Assembly (NCBI GenBank): GCA_017745295.1
Contig: JAGHZR010000005.1
Location: 1-64,000 of the forward strand
Reading direction: 5' to 3'
Length of the DNA: 64,000 nucleotides
From: Novosphingobium sp.
GTDB lineage: Bacteria > Pseudomonadota > Alphaproteobacteria > Sphingomonadales > Sphingomonadaceae
Shown piece by piece: positions 18,026 to 25,553 of this stretch; positions within the stretch are counted from its first letter, which is position 1, and each line of letters opens with the position of its first letter. The notes beneath the pieces were generated by a model. It had not been told where the DNA came from and did no database searches. It saw only the letters and a list, made by a program, of their open reading frames with translations. The translations under genes and the position numbers were made by a program.

Positions 18026-18064
18026 AAAAAAGGGCTGCCGAATCCACATTCCGGCAGCCCTTTT
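18026..18064 (+). terminator. Rho-independent terminator, probably bidirectional
   Basis: A 9 bp stem (GGGCTGCCG / CGGCAGCCC) is preceded by AAAAAA and followed by TTTT, so it can act in both directions. Confidence 0.8.
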
Positions 18065-18205
18065 CGCGAGTGACTTAAGCGGAATACGTGCTCGACACCG
18101 GCTACCGAGTGTTCTTCAGCTCTATGAAAGCGTGTTGTCGGAGATCGACTAGGACGATATTCAAACGCGTTGCACCCCCGGATCAAAGCAGCCATTGATC
18201 TTATC

Positions 18206-18679
18206 ATGAACCCGGCATCAGATGCTCAGACCCCAATCATCCGGCCTTACATTGCGTCCGACCGACAAGACTGTCTTTCGTTGTTCGACGGTAACGTTCC
18301 CCGGTTCTTTTCTGCTGCGGAGCGAGCAGATTATGTGAACTTTCTGGATAAGGAGGCTGGGGCTTGGTCGTATCAGGTTATTGAGGGGAGCAATCGTATC
18401 ATAGCTTGCGGCGGCCACTCGGTGGATGCGCAAAGTCAGACAGCTTACCTTTGCTGGGGAATGGTTGCGAGAGAGCTTCAAGGCACTGGGTTGGGCAAAA
18501 TGCTCACTGCTGCTCGCTTGTGCGCGGCCCAAACGGCCCCCGGGGTGGCGCAGGTCCGTATCGATACTAGCCAGCATGCCCAAGGGTTCTATCGTCGGTT
18601 CGGCTTCACTGTCGAGAAGATCATACTGGACGGGTATGAAGCTGGCTTAGACCGATGGGACATGCTTCTGCGATTTTGA
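18206..18679 (+). CDS. GNAT-family N-acetyltransferase
   Basis: The ATG at 18206 gives 157 residues starting MNPASDAQTPIIRPY; a TTG 36 bp earlier is less likely. The acetyl-CoA loop is ARELQGTGLGKMLTAA (Q-x-x-G-x-G/A), preceded by the beta-4 strand AYLCWGMV. The end of the fold is QGFYRRFGFTVEKI, the usual FY..GF motif. The substrate is unknown. The gene stands alone among terminators and small genes of the degraded island. Confidence 0.8.
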   Translation: MNPASDAQTPIIRPYIASDRQDCLSLFDGNVPRFFSAAERADYVNFLDKEAGAWSYQVIEGSNRIIACGGHSVDAQSQTAYLCWGMVARELQGTGLGKMLTAARLCAAQTAPGVAQVRIDTSQHAQGFYRRFGFTVEKIILDGYEAGLDRWDMLLRF

Positions 18680-18819
18680 CTGATAGGACCACGACAGCCT
18701 GCCGCTGCACAACCTTTCGAGGCCAATCACCACCGGTATGGTCCACAGCCTAGATAGTAAGCCAGCTGCTACGCGATCCGAGCGCGCGGTACGCAGGTGG
18801 GGTCAAGGACGCCCCGAGA

Positions 18820-19053
18820 TCATCGGACCTGCTCCGCGCGGGCTAGAGTATTCTCGAATTCTTCAATCGCCTGCTGGATTGTGCCAAGCTTCCGTCTGAA
18901 GCCTATTTCGCCTGCTCCCTCAAGGGTTGCAGTGAGGCTTCCCGATTCCTCTTCGGAAAAGCTGACTACTACGTCCCCCAGCTTGGCGGACCGATTTGCG
19001 AGATCGACGTTCCATCGCAGCATAATGTTATCGTAGGTCATAACGCCCGCCAT
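18820..19053 (-). CDS. Small hypothetical protein
   Basis: The product has 77 residues from 19053, or 72 from a second ATG at 19038. It alternates beta-type sequence (LGDVVVSFSEEESGSLTATL) with a C-terminal amphipathic helix (TIQQAIEEFENTLARAEQV). It is acidic, soluble and protein-like in composition, but no family was recognised and no good ribosome site is visible. Confidence 0.45.
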   Translation of the reverse strand: MAGVMTYDNIMLRWNVDLANRSAKLGDVVVSFSEEESGSLTATLEGAGEIGFRRKLGTIQQAIEEFENTLARAEQVR

Positions 19054-19248
19054 AACACACGGAAATTAAAAAGGATCCCGCCCATTGGCACTTTGATGCA
19101 GCAAAACGCCTAGCACTTGGGGGGCGCCGCCTCCTCGGCATCGGCCGGGCAAAGGCTATCACGGATCAAGTGTGGAACCATGCTCCTTTGCAACATGTTG
19201 TCTGGCTAGCGTCCGACAGGGATGCAGTGAACAACCTCTCTCCCAGGT

Positions 19249-19455
19249 TCACCGAACGGAGGCCGCCTTCCGAGGAGGGGCGGCCTCTTCGTTCCAGAAG
19301 ACCAGAACCCCCGCCGAGATCACGCAGCAACCGAGCGCGGCCATTACTCGTCGGGTATGCGACGGAAGGGATCCGTCTGCAAGGATGGCTAAGCCTGCCA
19401 ACGATACGCCCGAAATGACGGCGAAAAGCGCTAGATAGAGATAATCAATCGAAAT
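19249..19455 (-). CDS. Possible small two-helix membrane protein without a standard start codon
   Basis: The minus-strand frame encodes about 68 residues with two clear membrane helices (YLYLALFAVISGVSLAGLA and VMAALGCCVISAGVLVFW) and a charged tail. It opens right after a TGA, and the only early start is ATT at 19455, behind GGTGA; otherwise translation would start inside helix one. The hairpin at 19259-19289 overlaps its 3' end. It could be a decayed gene. Confidence 0.35.
   Translation of the reverse strand: MSIDYLYLALFAVISGVSLAGLAILADGSLPSHTRRVMAALGCCVISAGVLVFWNEEAAPPRKAASVR
19259..19289 (+). terminator. Hairpin, weak terminator candidate
   Basis: A perfect 9 bp stem (GAGGCCGCC / GGCGGCCTC) is followed only by TTC rather than a long T run. 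It overlaps the end of a minus-strand reading frame. Confidence 0.45.
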
Positions 19456-19640
19456 GGGGCTTCACCTTACCGATTCTCATGCAGCGACACATTATCACGC
19501 TCATCCGAACGTCCAAAAAAGAGGTAAGGTGCTGGAACCTTTCCAGATTTGCCGCATTTCGTCGACGGCCCTCAGCCCGTAACTCTGTTACCAGTCAAGG
19601 CCACCCATTTGCGCGAGAGCGCAAGGCAACCCCAACTTGA

Positions 19641-19673
19641 AAGCCCGAGGCACCAACGTGCCTCGGGCCTTTT
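19641..19673 (+). terminator. Rho-independent terminator
   Basis: A perfect 11 bp stem (GCCCGAGGCAC / GTGCCTCGGGC) with a CAAC loop is followed by TTTT. There is no clear gene immediately upstream on the plus strand. Confidence 0.8.
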
Positions 19674-19754
19674 CGAATAAAGCGCCGTTACCAGGACGGC
19701 CTGAGGATACCGACGCGGCTGTTCGAGGCCGCCGCCTGGCATTACCCGATCAAG

Positions 19755-20003
19755 GTGACGTGTGTATGCGGCCGATCAGCCGTGTTCGATCCCCATGCCC
19801 TATGGTACCGGTTTGAACGGGCAGGATGGGACCCGATCTTCGCGAAGGCTCGAGAGCGCTTCTACTGCCGCGAGTGTTGGCGCACGAAGTACCGCAAGCT
19901 GCGGCCTGCAAAGTTCGAGACCTGCCGGGAAGAACCGACGATCCACCTGCCGATGCCGGACGAGCGAAAGTGGAAACAGGCGATTAATCGTTTTCGCGGA
20001 TAG
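19755..20003 (+). CDS. Small zinc-finger-like hypothetical protein
   Basis: The product has 82 residues from GTG at 19755. It has CVCG near the N-terminus and CRECWRTK in the middle, a C-x-C plus C-x2-C arrangement that could bind one zinc. The frame stays open upstream (IPTRLFEAAAWHYPIKV) as far as the terminator at 19673 and looks coding, so the true start may be earlier, though no ATG is present. The C-terminus (IHLPMPDERKWKQAINRFRG) is protein-like. Such small Cys proteins are common in sphingomonad mobile regions. Function unknown. Confidence 0.5.
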   Translation: MTCVCGRSAVFDPHALWYRFERAGWDPIFAKARERFYCRECWRTKYRKLRPAKFETCREEPTIHLPMPDERKWKQAINRFRG

Positions 20004-20562
20004 CGGGCGGCAGCTTTTCAGCGAAGCCAATTTCTAGCTGTACGAAATTTGACTGTATGCATATATTGGAAGCGGTGTTTGGAGATCTTCATAACGGCAT
20101 GTGATAAATTGGGTTGATGCATCTGACAGGTGGCTTGGTTTGGAGGATTGCATTTCTCGTCATTCTGGGTGCGGGTGAGGTCGCTGAACGGCGGTTACTG
20201 CCAATACCTGACATGTGGCATGGATCATGGAAATGGCGAGAAGACTAAGGTTTTCTGTTCATCGTCCCTCGCGGTCTGGTGAACGATGGGCCGCTTTCAG
20301 GAGTTGGCAATAAGGCACTGTATGTCAGCTCTGTTGGCGGGTCCGGTCAGGCAACTTTCGGATTAAAATCATGCAATCTTGCCATTCCGGTTTCGGGAGT
20401 GCGACTGCGAACCGCCTATGACGGAAATGGGCGCGTAGCTGCCAAAGTCCCCTGCCCTGCCCCCATCAAAACGCCGACAAAGCCGCCATTCGCGGCATCA
20501 AATCGGGTCTTCTACACCTGCCATTTGTTAATCAATTTTCACGTGCACCTAAACGCACGCCA
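20004..20562. other. 559 bp region with at most one tiny reading frame
   Basis: A 43-codon plus-strand frame at 20117-20248 (starts MHLTGGLVWRIAFLVILGAG, ends KWRED) has a hydrophobic stretch but no ribosome site. Nothing else was recognised. Downstream of it, the sequence becomes AT-rich towards the immunity gene. Confidence 0.35.
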
Positions 20563-20952
20563 TCATTCCATATTCATTATTGACACAGATCCTGTAGCAA
20601 CAAACTCGCTGCAAATCTCTTTTATCAGATTTATATCACTTGTGGTTGCGCTCAGCGGGTACAATTCCCCCATGAATTCAATAAATCCGTTGGGTGAATG
20701 CGGGTTTGATATAGATCCAAAAATAAAACCGTCTTCAGAGTCGACTTCAAGTAATGGCATATATTCACGTGAATTTATATAGATTGTCAAATTCGCCGTA
20801 ACACCGCCACCCCTTATGCTCCGAATTGAAATCACCCCTCCACTTTTTATGGAATCTATTAAATTAATCAAAACACTCGCGTCCGGATCGTCAATTACAG
20901 GTAATTGAACGCGAAGTCCATGCTCAATGTAATATCCTCCCGCCTTTATCAT
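20563..20952 (-). CDS. Probable immunity protein for the adjacent deaminase toxin
   Basis: This 129-residue acidic protein (MIKAGGYYIEHGLRVQLPV at the start, EICSEFVATGS near the end) has AT-rich codon use. Its ATG overlaps the stop of the deaminase gene (ATGA). Polymorphic toxins are normally followed directly by a small acidic immunity gene, so the role is inferred from position, size and charge. No Pfam immunity family was recognised. Confidence 0.6.
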   Translation of the reverse strand: MIKAGGYYIEHGLRVQLPVIDDPDASVLINLIDSIKSGGVISIRSIRGGGVTANLTIYINSREYMPLLEVDSEDGFIFGSISNPHSPNGFIEFMGELYPLSATTSDINLIKEICSEFVATGSVSIMNME

Positions 20953-21560
20953 TCAGCAACTTTCTTAATAGATTTCATTCCAGGACTCCAAGTGTAGAAC
21001 TTGGGAAGTCCGGTTATATTGTCAATAGCGTTGACTGTGAGAGAATTAAGGCCTGCCTTTGAGGCAGCCGCCGCAATATCTCCTCGACAGAATCCACACA
21101 CGTCTTTCCCCACGAAATCTAGAACCATTGATTGGCCTTGGGTGTTCCCCGAGTCAAATGCCTGTTGAATAGCGCCGATTTCAGCATGGGCGTCCGCCAT
21201 ATTACCGTTCGGGAGAGTTTTCCCAGTTTGCGCGGTTTTTTGCGCAATCCGCTCTGAGATGAGCGTCGGTTGGCTTGAAATAGCCAACTCCCCGGACCTC
21301 GCTGTCTGATTGACGTCGACGAAGACACTGCCATCCACATTTGCGTATGCAGTAACTTGTGCGGTCAACGCGGCTTCACTGGAAACGGTCAACGGACGCG
21401 AGATAAGCGAAGAGCTTAAACCCAATCCAATGCCGAGATTTATCCCTCCGTAAACAAACTCAGAGCTCGATACCGATAAGCCCGTCGCATTAGAAATCGG
21501 GCTTTCCAGTCTTCTGCTGGATAACAGTCGAGCGGTTGCGGATGCTGCCTCGGCTGACAA
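20949..21560 (-). CDS. Deaminase-fold polymorphic toxin C-terminus (XOO_2897-like)
   Basis: The product has 203 residues. The C-terminal 90 carry a nucleic-acid deaminase signature: HAE at residues 125-127 (zinc ligand His and catalytic Glu), and Cys155 and Cys158 in DVCGFCRGDI as the other zinc ligands. The surroundings (PNGNMADAHAEIGAIQQAF and LYxxxPGMK-like ending FYTWSPGMKS) resemble the XOO_2897 group of bacterial deaminase toxins. The first 20 residues or so are read out of frame from integrase sequence, so this is the tail of a larger secreted toxin cut off near 21495. It has no secretion or pre-toxin domain and is probably not exported as it stands. Confidence 0.7.
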   Translation of the reverse strand: MSAEAASATARLLSSRRLESPISNATGLSVSSSEFVYGGINLGIGLGLSSSLISRPLTVSSEAALTAQVTAYANVDGSVFVDVNQTARSGELAISSQPTLISERIAQKTAQTGKTLPNGNMADAHAEIGAIQQAFDSGNTQGQSMVLDFVGKDVCGFCRGDIAAAASKAGLNSLTVNAIDNITGLPKFYTWSPGMKSIKKVAE

Positions 21561-21777
21561 TATCCCCGATCTTGATTTTCACGAGATCGCAGCCGCGTAG
21601 CTTGCTGTCGATGGCAAGGTCAAATAGGGCTCGGTCGCGCAGTCGCCTGTTCTCATCGAGGTAAAACCGGATGGCCCAGATGTCGCGTAGTTTCAGGGGA
21701 CGTTTTGGCCCCACATTCTGGCCTGCGTTCCAAGGGCGCCGCTCATGAACGGCAGGATCTAAGTCTGAATGTCCCAT
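21490..21777 (-). pseudogene. Truncated tyrosine-type integrase (N-terminal part)
   Basis: The fragment begins MGHSDLDPAVHERRPWNAG and contains LKLRDIWAIRFYLDENRRLRD, RALFDLAIDSKLRGCDLVKI and VIQQKTGKP. This is the N-terminal half of the small site-specific recombinases common in sphingomonads. It stops right after QQKTGKP, and the catalytic C-terminal half (RxxR and Y) is missing. The break coincides with the start of the toxin sequence. Confidence 0.75.
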
Positions 21778-22047
21778 GGCGCTTCTCCATTGGCATCAAC
21801 TGCCAGCCGAAGTATACTCCACTGAAGCATCGCTCGCGGGCCAAAAGCACCGCTTCCGCCGACAAAGGCGACATCCATGCACCCCTATCTTCTCGTTTGA
21901 AGCTGTCATTGGTTCAGGTGATTGCTGGAGGCGGTGAGCGATGCATAGGGAAGAATCTTGAGCGCAGGCAAATCACGAAGACAAAGCTCCCCATAATTAC
22001 TCTCGACTAAGCTGCATGCCCAACCCGCCGGCGACCAGTGTCCCAGG

Positions 22048-22929
22048 CTATAGAGGCTCTTGGCCCCGCTCCGACTTTATGCGTTGATCCAGAGCCTTGC
22101 GTGAGCGCTCGACATAGGCGCGGCACGCACCCGGTTGGTTGTTGTATCGGCCTTTGCCCGCATTGTCGGGGTGGGCGGAAATCAGGACGTCGCAAGGCGT
22201 CGCGCTCATCGTGGCATAGCTGCTGTGGAACCCGGCGACGATCGGGCGGGCGCCCGGCGCTGTGTAGCGATAATCTTCGGTCGAAACCGGGTTCAGGCTG
22301 GAAGCGAACACAATCGTCCGACACGCCCGCCCTTCGCAAGATTGCCAGCGCCAGCTCATGCTGCCCATCGTATGCCCCGGCGTCGCCAGCGCTGTGACTG
22401 TTGTGTTGCCCAGCCGCAAGGTCTGGCCGCCACGGATCGTTTGCACCTTTTTGACCGCGGGCCAGGAAGAGTTATAGCCACGCTGCGGATCGTCGGCCGC
22501 CATGCGACCGGCCATCAGCCCTTGCGCGCCGCGCGGACTGGCAAGTACGGTGGCGCCGGTTTCGCGCGCCAGCGCAGCGATGCCGCCTGCATGGTCGAAA
22601 TGAGGTTCTGTGCTCAGGATATATTTGATGTCGCGCGAGCCAAAGCCAAGCCGCCTGACATTGTTGAGAATGGCGGGTGCAGCCTGCGGCAAGGCCCCGT
22701 CAATCAGGATCAGGCCCGCGCCGGTGTCGATCAGGGTAACGCTCAGGCCACCGAAGCCAACAAGATAACTATTGCCAAAGATCCTCTCCGGCGGCGCCGG
22801 GGCCAGCCATTCGGCGGTATGGGAGCCGATGATCGGCTTTGTCAGCGGATCCTGGGCACCTTGCGCTGATACGCTAACAGGGGCCAACAAAGCTGCCAGT
22901 GCGCCCGCTATCCATGGTGTTCTCCACAT
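22048..22929 (-). CDS. Subclass B3 metallo-beta-lactamase, B3-E active-site variant
   Basis: The start at 22929 (MWRTPWIAGALAALLAPVSVSA) has a GGAGA site and a signal peptide ending near AQGAQ, so the enzyme is periplasmic. The 293-residue protein has the B3 layout. Its first zinc motif reads STEPHFDHAGG, where the usual His of HxHxDH is Glu (E116, H118, D120, H121). The other ligands are H196 in TPGHTMGSMSW and H263 in ISAHPDNAG. The Glu116 type is known as B3-E, with SIE-1 from Sphingobium indicum as an example. It hydrolyses beta-lactams by family knowledge; its spectrum is unknown. It is divergent from an AmpR-like regulator. Confidence 0.85.
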   Translation of the reverse strand: MWRTPWIAGALAALLAPVSVSAQGAQDPLTKPIIGSHTAEWLAPAPPERIFGNSYLVGFGGLSVTLIDTGAGLILIDGALPQAAPAILNNVRRLGFGSRDIKYILSTEPHFDHAGGIAALARETGATVLASPRGAQGLMAGRMAADDPQRGYNSSWPAVKKVQTIRGGQTLRLGNTTVTALATPGHTMGSMSWRWQSCEGRACRTIVFASSLNPVSTEDYRYTAPGARPIVAGFHSSYATMSATPCDVLISAHPDNAGKGRYNNQPGACRAYVERSRKALDQRIKSERGQEPL

Positions 22930-22992
22930 TCGCACGTCTCCTTCGCGGCAAAAACTGCGGCAGAGGAGGCGCCGAAACAAAGCATCATTTCT

Positions 22993-23027
22993 CGACAGAG
23001 CCATGAACTTTCTTCATGGCTCTGTCG
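22993..23027. promoter_or_regulatory. Perfect 15 bp inverted repeat in front of the ampR-like gene
   Basis: The arms CGACAGAGCCATGAA and TTCATGGCTCTGTCG are separated by CTTTC and end exactly one base before the ATG at 23028. The repeat lies in the 98 bp between the beta-lactamase and its regulator. It could be an operator or a leader hairpin that hides the regulator's ribosome site. Confidence 0.55.
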
Positions 23028-23918
23028 ATGCACCGTGCCCAACTTCCCCTCAACGCCCTGCGCGCTTTCGAGGCGGCGGCGCGCCATCTCAACTTCACTC
23101 GCGCCGCGATCGAACTATGCGTCAGCCAGGGGGCCGTCAGCCATCAGGTCGCGCAATTGGAGCGGCGGCTTGGCACGCGTCTGTTCCATCGCCTGCCGCG
23201 CGGCCTGGCGCTGACCGATGATGGGCAGGCGCTGGTGCCGGTGCTGGCCGACATGTTCGACCGGGTGGGCGCGGTTCTCGACCAATATGCCGACGGGCGT
23301 TTTCGCGCCGCGCTCAACATTGGGGTTGTGGGCACTTTCGCAACCGGTTGGCTGCTTCACAGGCTGGACGGGTTCGCGCGTGCCTGTCCTCACATTGACC
23401 TAAGGGTTTCAACCAACAACAATCGCGTCGACATCGCGGCCGAAGCACTCGATTTCGCGATCCGGTTCGGAGACGGCGCCTGGCATGGCACCTTTGCCGA
23501 ACCCCTGTTCGAGGCCAGCCTGACCCCGCTGTGTGCGCCGGCAATCGCCACCCGGATTAAGAGCCCGCGCGACCTGATGCAGGAGTCCCTGCTGCGTTCG
23601 TATCGGCCCGATGAATGGCGCCGCTGGTTTGAGGCGGCAGGCAGCCCCCAGCCCGTGTTGCGCGGCCCGGTGTTCGATAGTTCCGCCTTGATGGTCGCGG
23701 CGGCGGTCAATGGATTGGGTGTAGCACTGGCGCCCGCCGCCATGTTTACCCGCGAACTGATTGCCGAACGTCTGGTTCAGCCCTTCGACATTGCGGTCGA
23801 CGCCGGTCGCTATTGGCTGACGCGGCTCTTATCCCGCAAAGAAAGCGAAGCCATGCGGTCCTTCCGTCACTGGCTGCTCCGCGAGGCTACCGCAGAAATG
23901 CCATTGTGCTCCGAATGA
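23028..23918 (+). CDS. LysR-family regulator of the AmpR type
   Basis: The ATG at 23028 is chosen because MHRAQLPLNALRAFEAAARH matches the standard AmpR N-terminus; an ATG at 23016 would add four residues encoded inside the inverted repeat. The helix-turn-helix is FTRAAIELCVSQGAVSHQVAQ followed by LERRLGTRLFHRLPRG (approximately). The effector-binding domain carries the usual RFGDGAWHG and the AmpR-like LRPDEW-type region (RSYRPDEWRRWF). It has 296 residues. Divergent orientation from the beta-lactamase argues that it controls that gene in response to cell-wall fragments, as in ampR-ampC systems. Confidence 0.85.
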   Translation: MHRAQLPLNALRAFEAAARHLNFTRAAIELCVSQGAVSHQVAQLERRLGTRLFHRLPRGLALTDDGQALVPVLADMFDRVGAVLDQYADGRFRAALNIGVVGTFATGWLLHRLDGFARACPHIDLRVSTNNNRVDIAAEALDFAIRFGDGAWHGTFAEPLFEASLTPLCAPAIATRIKSPRDLMQESLLRSYRPDEWRRWFEAAGSPQPVLRGPVFDSSALMVAAAVNGLGVALAPAAMFTRELIAERLVQPFDIAVDAGRYWLTRLLSRKESEAMRSFRHWLLREATAEMPLCSE

Positions 23919-23971
23919 GGAACGTTGGCAAAGGATTTGCCGGGCGAATGGGTTCTTGTTCACTCACTTGG

Positions 23972-24063
23972 GCCGACAGAGCGGACACTCGATGCCACGT
24001 CCGAGCATCCTGAGAGCCGCCCTGCGTTAACCGAAGTGTGAGCGAACGTGAACGACCTGCATT
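23972..24063. repeat. 92 bp dispersed repeat, copy A
   Basis: It aligns without gaps to 58201-58292 with 14 mismatches in 92 bases (about 85% identity). The best conserved part is CGTTAACCGA-GTGTGAGCGA followed by CGTGAACGA. It is non-coding, and it lies between the LysR and sigma-factor genes. Confidence 0.7.
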
Positions 24064-24206
24064 GGTGATCTCAACGGAGGTTTTCAATGACAGGAAAGGA
24101 CGCGGAGACGGTCACGAAAGATTGGGGGCTCGAACCTGGGCACGTCGTCGGAGCGCGAGACAACTGCCATGATTGAACCCTTGGGGCAGCGTGCTACCTT
24201 GCAGGG

Positions 24207-24767
24207 GTGAAAGATGCAGATGTCGAGCGTCAGAAACTTGTCGCCGCCTTGGCGCGGGTCGCCTCGCGCGATCGCTCTGCGCTCCGGGATGTCTATGAGA
24301 TGACCTCGGCGAAGCTTTTTGGCATCTGCCTGCGTATCTCCGCCGATCGGGACGCGGCGGAGGACATTTTGCAGGAGGTGTATATCAAGGTGTGGAACCG
24401 GGCCGGCAGGTTCGATTCCGGGAGAGCTAGCCCGATCACTTGGCTATGCGCGATTGCCCGCAATGCCGCGATCGATTGGCGCCGTGCTTCGCTCCGCCCC
24501 GGCACAGTGCCGGAAGAGGCCGCCAGCACCGTGGCGGACAGCGCCCTACCGGCCGACCGCGTAATAGAGCGGGACCAGATGTGCGCCCGCCTGCTCGATT
24601 GCATCGATCAACTGCAACGCGGCCATGGCGATGCCATCCGCGCGGCCTTTCTTGACGGCCTTACTTATGCAGAGCTTGCCGATCGCATGGCCGTGCCGCT
24701 GGGCACGATGAAAAGCTGGATCCGGCGCGGGATGCAGCGGCTGAAGGAGTGCATCGGCGATGGCTGA
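24207..24767 (+). CDS. ECF-family RNA polymerase sigma factor (SigK-like)
   Basis: The product has 186 residues from GTG at 24207. Region 2 includes ALRDVYEMTSAKLFGICLRI and AAEDILQEVYIKVWNRAGRF; region 4 includes RAAFLDGLTYAELADRMAVP and GTMKSWIRRGMQRLKECI. This is the ECF19/SigK type that pairs with a RskA-like anti-sigma factor. The next gene, overlapping by 8 bp, is exactly such a protein. Confidence 0.9.
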   Translation: MKDADVERQKLVAALARVASRDRSALRDVYEMTSAKLFGICLRISADRDAAEDILQEVYIKVWNRAGRFDSGRASPITWLCAIARNAAIDWRRASLRPGTVPEEAASTVADSALPADRVIERDQMCARLLDCIDQLQRGHGDAIRAAFLDGLTYAELADRMAVPLGTMKSWIRRGMQRLKECIGDG

Positions 24768-25476
24768 AGTGCCGCTTTCGGCCGAAGAACGCGACGGTCT
24801 GGTCGCCGAACTGGCGCTTGGCGTGTTGGACGGAGAGGAGCGCGCTGCCGCCCTGCGCGCGCTGATGGCCGATCCGGCGTTCACGCCGGGCCTGATCGAG
24901 GACTGGCAGCGCCGGTTGGCGCCGCTCTATGACGAATATACGCTGGTTGCGCCTGCGGACACGCTCTGGGCCGGGATCGCCGCGCGGATCGACGATGCCG
25001 ATGCGCCACGGGAAGGAGCCTTGCGGCAGCTTCGCATCTGGCGCGCGGGCGCCATGATTGCGGGCGTCGCGGCCGCCTCGCTGGCGCTGGTTCTGCTGTT
25101 CCGTCCCGTGCCTTCCTCCGCCCCGCTGCCGGAGCCCGCCGCGCCGGTGGCGATTGCGCAGATGACCGGTGCGGCGGACGGGCCGGTCGTGCTTGCGCGC
25201 TTCGATCCGGCGAGCGGCCGCCTTTCCCTGCGTGCCTCCGCCGTGAAGCCGGGGGCGCTTGCGCCGGAGCTATGGGTCATCCCCCCTGACGGAAAGCCGC
25301 GATCGCTGGGCCTGATCGCCGCCAACACCGATAGCCAGCTTCCGGTCGAAGCCCGCCTTCGCGCCTTCATGACCGAAGGCGCCACGCTGGCGGTAACGAT
25401 GGAGCCTGTCGACGGTGCGCCGCATGCTGCGCCAAGTTCCGCTCCCGTCGCTTCCGGAAAAATATCGCTGATCTGA
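24760..25476 (+). CDS. Membrane anti-sigma factor (RskA-like)
   Basis: This 238-residue protein has an N-terminal cytoplasmic anti-sigma part (SAEERDGLVAELALGVLDGE), one membrane helix near residues 102-120 (AGAMIAGVAAASLALVLLF) and a periplasmic RskA domain (FDPASGRLSLRASA, LWVIPPDGKPRSLGLI, LAVTMEPVDGAP). It should hold the upstream sigma factor at the membrane until a signal triggers its proteolysis. The overlap with the sigma gene means the two are co-translated. Confidence 0.9.
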   Translation: MAEVPLSAEERDGLVAELALGVLDGEERAAALRALMADPAFTPGLIEDWQRRLAPLYDEYTLVAPADTLWAGIAARIDDADAPREGALRQLRIWRAGAMIAGVAAASLALVLLFRPVPSSAPLPEPAAPVAIAQMTGAADGPVVLARFDPASGRLSLRASAVKPGALAPELWVIPPDGKPRSLGLIAANTDSQLPVEARLRAFMTEGATLAVTMEPVDGAPHAAPSSAPVASGKISLI

Positions 25477-25553
25477 CGCATCCGCAGGCCGCCCGCTTCC
25501 GTAGCTGTGATGCACGCCCGGCTCCGGGACGCGCGACATAGGAAGGAAGCCTG

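Larger units (their letters stand above)
17316..18205. other. 890 bp terminator-dense stretch without proteins; possible small RNA genes
   Basis: Four hairpin-plus-T-run terminators start at 17395, 17591, 17796 and 18026, that is every 196-230 bp, yet no convincing coding frame lies between them. The second and third are both preceded by a shared CGACGCAA-(C/A)-CTTAGCCCCGG block. Each interval could be a small transcription unit of 170-200 nt. No family such as 6S or SRP was recognised. Confidence 0.4.
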
